Positions 60,064 through 64,000 of a stretch of DNA of 64,000 bases are shown piece by piece. Source of the DNA: a virus. Location: the IMG/VR virus record IMGVR_UViG_3300042367_000228, positions 248,001 through 312,000 of that record. One strand, written 5' to 3'. The notes beneath the pieces are model-generated. The model worked only from the letters and a program-made list of their open reading frames with translations, did no database searches and was not told the origin of the DNA. Numbering within the stretch: the stretch's first letter is position 1; each line of letters starts with the position of its first letter. A program made the position numbers and the translations under genes.

Positions 60064-60437
60064 TATTGCCCCCTCATTGCTTTAATCATTACAATATGTT
60101 CAGGATGATCGTCTGTTGGTTCAAATTCTGTATCAATTAAATGCGGATACGCACTTGGATCTTTAACTCTTATATCAGCAGGATGTTTTGGACCATTCAT
60201 TCCGCCACCTGCATGTATTGTAACTGAATCTACACCTGCATACGCCGGATTAGGTTCATTAATAAATCTGTGTCGTTCTGGACTATCTGCCAAATCAACA
60301 ATTTGCCTAAATCTGTTAATGTCATCACCTGCTGTTACTTTGTGATCAGGTTTAAGTATAAACTCTGGCTCAATAGGTTGTTGTTCTCCCCCGTCTAAAA
60401 CGTTTAATATGTTTCTAATAATATCTTGAACTCTCAT
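60063..60437 (-). CDS. hypothetical protein with shared N-terminal motif (124 aa)
   Basis: 124 residues starting MRVQDIIRNILNVLDGGEQQ. Mid-part AGDDINRFRQIVDLADSPER and a His/Pro-rich end (GGGMNGPKHPADIRVKDPSA, PTDDHPEHIVMIKAMRGQ). First gene of the 60.4-56.8 kb late operon with a late-type promoter. No function recognised. Confidence 0.6.
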   Translation of the reverse strand: MRVQDIIRNILNVLDGGEQQPIEPEFILKPDHKVTAGDDINRFRQIVDLADSPERHRFINEPNPAYAGVDSVTIHAGGGMNGPKHPADIRVKDPSAYPHLIDTEFEPTDDHPEHIVMIKAMRGQ

Positions 60438-60455
60438 TTTTGTGTCCTCTTAGTA

Positions 60456-60463
60456 TATTTAGC
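60456..60463 (-). promoter_or_regulatory. late-type promoter
   Basis: GCTAAATA on the minus strand, 18 bases before the ATG at 60437, with GAGGA close to the start. Confidence 0.5.
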
Positions 60464-60490
60464 GTAAGAATAAACAATACAGAATGAATT

Positions 60491-60622
60491 TATAAATATC
60501 ATGTCGCAGTAAAGTCTACGATTTAGGATGATAAGATATTACATGGATGGTAGACATAGTCAATGCCAATGTAGGTAGGTGTAATGAGACAATAATAGGA
60601 GCTTACGCTCCTATTTTATTTT
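60491..60622 (+). ncRNA. candidate late small RNA
   Basis: An exact late promoter TATAAATA (60491-60498) on the plus strand is followed by about 100 bases with no usable gene (only frames of 3 and 11 codons) and a terminator, AATAGGAGC-TTAC-GCTCCTATT (60595-60615) with a T-rich tail. The predicted RNA is about 120 bases. It could also be the leader of the following small gene if the terminator is leaky. Confidence 0.45.
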
Positions 60623-60666
60623 AAGTCAATTTTTAATTAAATACATATAAAACTAAGGAGCATAAT

Positions 60667-60810
60667 ATGGACTTAATTAAAAGTATTATCCACAATGTAT
60701 TAGTACACCCTATTCTACCATTCTTACCACGCAGATTAGCAAGAACAATACATGAAAAGAATGCGCTATGGGCGTATGGAAAAGATGGCCCGTTTAACGG
60801 CTTAGACTAG
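60667..60810 (+). CDS. small conserved phage protein (47 aa)
   Basis: 47 codons from ATG 60667 with AAGGAG 6 bases upstream: MDLIKSIIHNVLVHPILPFL then PRRLARTIHEKNALWAYG. The VHPxLPFLP...R...HEKNAxWAYG pattern is seen in small proteins of many T4-like phages. An amphipathic or membrane-associated N-terminal helix is likely. Followed 9 bases later by the lipase gene. Confidence 0.65.
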   Translation: MDLIKSIIHNVLVHPILPFLPRRLARTIHEKNALWAYGKDGPFNGLD

Positions 60811-60819
60811 GAGAGTATT

Positions 60820-61557
60820 ATGATATCAGATTTGACGTTTGAGCAAAAATCATTAACAATGGCAACATTAAGCAGTCTTGCATATAATGACGATCAAGAA
60901 TTTAAAGAATTAGGATATGACAGTAAATTTATAAGCCATGGTGGGTCAGACTTGTATGTATTATGGGACAACGATGATTTAATAGTAGTGTGTCGTGGAA
61001 CACAACCAACTCACTTTAATGATGTTGCACATGACATAGAATTTGCACTAGTACCAAGTAGATCAGGATACGGGTTAGTGCATCATGGATTTAGAACAAG
61101 TGTAGATCTTATTTGGGTTGACTTATTAAAGATGTTACAAAAATACGGTGCTAATCGTAAAGTATGGTGTACAGGTCATAGTTTAGGTGCAGCAATGGCA
61201 ACCCTTATAACTGCAAGATGTGCGCGTACAGAAAAATTAACTACGCCGTTTTTATATACATACGGTAGTCCGCGTGTTGGTGATATGACATTTATTAAAC
61301 ACATGAATAGCTTAAACATTGAACATCATAGATGGGTAAACAATGCAGATGCAGTTACACGGAATCCAATATTTCCATATAAGCATCATGGTCAGCTACA
61401 CTACTTTGATCATCATGGTAATGTAAGAGTTTTTACAAGATGGCAGACAATCAAAGATAGAGTAAAAGGTTTTTATATTGGACTTAAAAAAGGTAAGATT
61501 AATTTCTTTGTTAATCACGATATTGGAAATTACATTAAAAATTTAGGAAGGTTATAA
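60820..61557 (+). CDS. class 3 lipase-like hydrolase
   Basis: 245 residues with the lipase_3 pattern: LIVVCRGTQPTHFNDVAHDI, VHHGFRTSVDLIWVDLLKML, nucleophile elbow GHSLGAA with Ser121, TYGSPRVGDMTFIKHMN, NNADAVTRNP with Asp177 and a final His194 (GQLHYFDHHG). No signal peptide. It could attack host membrane lipids late in infection or act in lysis. On the plus strand, convergent with the secreted nuclease gene (6-base overlap). Confidence 0.82.
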   Translation: MISDLTFEQKSLTMATLSSLAYNDDQEFKELGYDSKFISHGGSDLYVLWDNDDLIVVCRGTQPTHFNDVAHDIEFALVPSRSGYGLVHHGFRTSVDLIWVDLLKMLQKYGANRKVWCTGHSLGAAMATLITARCARTEKLTTPFLYTYGSPRVGDMTFIKHMNSLNIEHHRWVNNADAVTRNPIFPYKHHGQLHYFDHHGNVRVFTRWQTIKDRVKGFYIGLKKGKINFFVNHDIGNYIKNLGRL

Positions 61558-62307
61558 ACCTTTCCATAAGTTACGATTAATAGTTTGTTCAATTGGACTA
61601 GTCCCAAGTGCCGGAAAGAAGTTAATGTTTACTACGTTTTGTAACTGCTCAACAGTTAAAATAAACTTAGGTAACTCTCTAGCAGAAATTCCGTCATTTG
61701 GTATTAAGAATGCAATTGTTTGATTATTAGTTGCATCATAAATTGCCTTCCATAAGTAATCAGGAATAGCTACACCTTTACCAATTGTTTTAATTTGTTT
61801 ACTAGGTTGATAATAAGTTCCAGAAGTTACATAAATGTCACGCCCTTCCCCTGCCCAGTTACGAACAGTTGATTCTAACTTATTCCAAATACCTCTGTTG
61901 TTGGCAGGTACTTGTGGAACCATATTAGTAAGTGCAAAACTTTCACTCATAATTTCTTTAGTTTGAGTACTGTCACCTGCAGGAACTAGGTGTCCTCTGT
62001 CATATGGATGACCTGCATAGTCGTGTAGTGTTGCTCTAAATTGTTCCGGTACATCTAAGTCTGGATGAAAGTCGTCTTGACGATGAACTACTCCACTCAT
62101 ATCTTCAGGTGATACATGTTCAACTACATACTCTGCAGTTTTAGTATCGTAACGATAATGAATAGCATAATTTTGTTTACACAAGTATTGTGAAGCAGTA
62201 AGTTGCGACACTGGAGCACCGTGTATAGAAAACTGTGGACATTTGTCATCAATGGGATTTGCTGCTACCGTTAAAGGTAACAGGAGTAATAATAAAAGTT
62301 TTTTCAT
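61552..62307 (-). CDS. secreted DNA/RNA non-specific endonuclease
   Basis: 251 residues. Signal peptide (MKKLLLLLLLPLTVAANP), then the NUC/EndoG domain: HRQDDFHPDLDVPEQFRATL, catalytic DRGHLVPAGD with His106, FALTNMVPQVPANNRGIWNK-LE with the metal-binding Asn, and IYVTSGTYYQPSKQIK. The product should act in the periplasm. It may destroy incoming DNA of competing phages or free DNA at lysis. Overlaps the YbaN-like gene by 4 bases. Confidence 0.88.
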   Translation of the reverse strand: MKKLLLLLLLPLTVAANPIDDKCPQFSIHGAPVSQLTASQYLCKQNYAIHYRYDTKTAEYVVEHVSPEDMSGVVHRQDDFHPDLDVPEQFRATLHDYAGHPYDRGHLVPAGDSTQTKEIMSESFALTNMVPQVPANNRGIWNKLESTVRNWAGEGRDIYVTSGTYYQPSKQIKTIGKGVAIPDYLWKAIYDATNNQTIAFLIPNDGISARELPKFILTVEQLQNVVNINFFPALGTSPIEQTINRNLWKGL

Positions 62308-62720
62308 TTAAACCAGCCTATTCGTTTGTTGTTAGTAATACGGAAGTTGTAGTCTTCTACACTTCCGGGGAATCTCCATGCCCATATTGCAACTAGTATC
62401 ATAAATCCACCAGAACCAATTATAGCATGTAAATTATGTGTTGTGAACCAAATTATAAGTAATGAACTAGACATTACAAGTAACATCATGTATTTCATTT
62501 TAGTTGGAAAAACTTGTTTGTTTACCCAATTAGTTAAAAATGGTCCAAAATGTTTGTGATCATAAATCCATTTATGCATAGTAGGACTGCCTTTGCTAAA
62601 TGCATAAGCAGCTCCTACTAAGAACGGACTAAAAGGAATACCTGGAGTAACAACTCCAATGTATGCTAGTCCTAATAATATAAAACCTAGTATTTTCCAA
62701 AGGCCTGCTTTTAATTTCAT
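62304..62720 (-). CDS. YbaN/DUF454-family membrane protein
   Basis: 138 residues: KILGFILLGLAYIGVVTPGI-PFSPFLVGAAYAFSKGSPTM then HKWIYDHKHFGPFLTNWVNK follows the DUF454 pattern (LGxxLPxxPTTPFLLLAxxxF..SP..H.WL..H..FGP). Three or four membrane helices. Biochemical role unknown. 4-base overlaps on both sides. Confidence 0.8.
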   Translation of the reverse strand: MKLKAGLWKILGFILLGLAYIGVVTPGIPFSPFLVGAAYAFSKGSPTMHKWIYDHKHFGPFLTNWVNKQVFPTKMKYMMLLVMSSSLLIIWFTTHNLHAIIGSGGFMILVAIWAWRFPGSVEDYNFRITNNKRIGWFK

Positions 62721-63268
62721 AGCATAAAGTTTTGTGCAAATTCTAAACTACATCTTTCTAATGCAATATCCCAGGTGTCGTCGAGATCAGCATCGAAAAT
62801 TAGTTCAGGGTCGCACGTAGATGTACACCAGTTGATATAACTATTACCAGTAATGTCACCAGTTATTTGTTTTGTAAGTTTTTCAACAGGCCAAACACAC
62901 ATGCCTAAAAACATTCTCCATTGATTCGGTTCGTCACCTTCTTGGAATCTTTTAAGTACATCGTCATTTGACGTAATAGAAAAGTGTTTTGATATTCTAT
63001 ATGTATTTTTACACTTCCATTCTGGCGAATGTAAAATTGTAAAACTTGTCTGTCTTTCAGGTCCACCGATGTGTAACATTCCTGAAACATGATCTAAGTC
63101 ATAACCAAGTCTATCACCGAACTCAGAAAGTGACATTCGACTAATTTTATTTGTAATTAGTCCTATTGCGTTGTCCCCTTCGATATCTGTAATTAATATG
63201 GTCGAACTACCCCATAAATTATGTTGTACTGACGGTGGAGCTATTAATAATGTTCCTTGTTTTATCAT
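62717..63268 (-). CDS. YqgE/AlgH-family protein
   Basis: 183 residues matching the UPF0301 family: GTLLIAPPSVQHNLWGSSTI-LITDIEGDNAIGLITNKISR, MLHIGGPERQTSFTILHSPE and QEGDEPNQWRMFLGMCVWPV. E. coli YqgE (187 aa) has no settled function. The gene heads the yqgE-ybaN-nuclease operon. A phage copy is unusual. Confidence 0.82.
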   Translation of the reverse strand: MIKQGTLLIAPPSVQHNLWGSSTILITDIEGDNAIGLITNKISRMSLSEFGDRLGYDLDHVSGMLHIGGPERQTSFTILHSPEWKCKNTYRISKHFSITSNDDVLKRFQEGDEPNQWRMFLGMCVWPVEKLTKQITGDITGNSYINWCTSTCDPELIFDADLDDTWDIALERCSLEFAQNFML

Positions 63269-63349
63269 TGTTTATTATGTGTTATAATGTTTAAAATAAT
63301 TGATTACATCACCGTTAGTGTAATAATCTTGTCATTTGTACCGATTAAG

Positions 63350-64000
63350 TTAGACCGTAGTTACTGTTCCAACTTTAAAACCTTCCAACTTAGCTTGTTT
63401 CTTAAGCATGTTCTTTAATTGCTCATCAGACAAGTCAGATACTTTAGTGTGTATCGAAGCGCCAGCGGCATTGGCCATGTCAATAGTATACTGACTAGTT
63501 CCTGTCTTTTTACCCACTCCAGTTGCCCACGTTCTACACGCTTGGTTGATAGTTAAATTGTTGTATTTAGGTCGTCTCCACTGCACCATTTGCAATTTCA
63601 ATCCGTCCTCTAATGTAGGCATGATAGCAACCGGTTCACCATCAGCTGCACGAATATAACCTAATGCGCCATAACTTTTAGCAATACCGCTGTACGCAAT
63701 ATTACCTGGATTGTTTGTTCTCCAAGAGATAGACCCGCCGGTGCGTCTTTCGTTGCCAATAATAACTTCTCTGCCTTTTGCAGATGCGGTCGTTGGTGCA
63801 GGTCCTGATCTCGACGGTTCAAGTTCTGCTCCTACATCTACAGACGCTTTAGATTTTACTTCAGGTTTCGATGGAGCTGGCTCGCTCTTAACTATACTTA
63901 ATGAACTCGGTAATGCACCTTTACTCATGTAATCTGACATGCCTGGTACTTGTTTAATCGCACCATTCATTGCGTCAATTGTAGTAGCATCCGGTTTGCC
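63350..64000 (-). CDS. virion protein C-terminus with RNNNPGNI-type domain, 5' end outside window
   Basis: The frame is open to the window edge (GKPDATTIDAM precedes the ATG at 63970), so the start lies outside. After a K/P/S-rich linker the 216 visible residues contain SISWRTNNPGNIAYSGIAKS, GYIRAADGEPVAIMPTLEDG, YNNLTINQACRTWATGVGKK and SQYTIDMANAAG. This NNPGNI module is found in phage structural or peptidoglycan-active proteins. Likely part of a tail or baseplate lysozyme-like protein, not certain. Confidence 0.65.
   Translation of the reverse strand, partial: GKPDATTIDAMNGAIKQVPGMSDYMSKGALPSSLSIVKSEPAPSKPEVKSKASVDVGAELEPSRSGPAPTTASAKGREVIIGNERRTGGSISWRTNNPGNIAYSGIAKSYGALGYIRAADGEPVAIMPTLEDGLKLQMVQWRRPKYNNLTINQACRTWATGVGKKTGTSQYTIDMANAAGASIHTKVSDLSDEQLKNMLKKQAKLEGFKVGTVTTV

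Noticed and set aside
60499-60594. Small proteins in the 60.5 kb gap
   Set aside because: Frames of 3 and 11 codons without ribosome binding sites; a non-coding RNA is the better explanation.

Overview
The window is a 64 kb piece of a large, AT-rich, T4-like myovirus genome, most likely a marine phage of a heterotrophic bacterium. The signs are: genes packed head to tail on one strand with 4-base ATGA/TAATG overlaps; many T4-type late promoters (variants of TATAAATA) just upstream of starts; T4-type enzymes (NrdA/NrdB, glutaredoxin, DexA-like exonuclease, RNA ligase 1); a long array of tail-fibre genes; homing endonucleases, one of them in a group I intron; and accessory genes often reported from marine myophages (bS21, Hsp20, DnaK, ClpS, heme oxygenase with a bilin reductase, curli-type genes). 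No integrase, tRNA, CRISPR array or IS element was seen. Nearly all genes are on the minus strand. The plus-strand genes are at 8.1, 39.0, 41.8, 60.7 and 60.8 kb.

Layout. 0-8 kb: an envelope/secretion block (CHASE2 sensor fragment, GT4 glycosyltransferase, GIY-YIG endonuclease, LpxH-like phosphatase, small membrane and coiled-coil proteins) and a five-gene curli-like operon (csgF, csgG, curlin repeats, FecR domain, discoidin-curlin fusion). 8-21 kb: HExxH protein, RimK-like ATP-grasp ligase, bilin reductase and heme oxygenase, clpS, hsp20, dnaK split by a group I intron with its own homing endonuclease, DexA-like nuclease, small membrane proteins, RNA ligase 1. 21.5-37.5 kb: a tail-fibre/adhesin array built from shuffled modules (Mtd-like N-termini, collagen-like and YadA-head-like repeats, 132-bp tandem repeats). 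37.5-41.7 kb: bS21, RlpA, a structured GC-rich leader, a PAAR spike-tip protein followed by a 24-codon gene that looks like pqqA, and glutaredoxin. 41.7-49 kb: HNH endonuclease, nrdB, SOD-like protein, and an nrdA gene broken in two by a GIY-YIG gene, with a piece of intein-like sequence on the N-terminal half. 49-60.5 kb: a pectate-lyase-like tailspike, structural proteins, PD-(D/E)XK nuclease, and a run of proteins with short N-termini resembling T4 capsid-targeting sequences. 60.5-64 kb: a candidate late small RNA, lipase, secreted nuclease, YbaN- and YqgE-family proteins and the end of a virion protein.

Expression. Eight minus-strand sites have near-consensus sigma70 promoters (six with the exact TTGACA hexamer and TATAAT spaced 16 or 17; one with TATTAT, one with TTGCAT), which probably serve early or middle genes. 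Many other genes have T4-type late promoters. At 24.2 kb and 44.2 kb a promoter lies inside a perfect inverted repeat whose 3' arm holds the ribosome binding site, so read-through RNA would be translationally closed and RNA from the local promoter open, as known for T4 gene e.

Most notable: (1) a late-expressed pqqA-like gene with a full-length Shine-Dalgarno sequence; (2) a set of otherwise unrelated proteins, including an SOD-like protein, two HExxH proteins and a nucleotidyltransferase-like protein, that share an N-terminal M-[KRL]-[IVF]-x-[ED]-[LI] start and an early [LI]-x-E site, suggesting they are packaged in the head and delivered with the DNA; (3) the curli-FecR-CHASE2 block; (4) the fractured nrdA. 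All family assignments come from reading motifs by eye; no database search was run.
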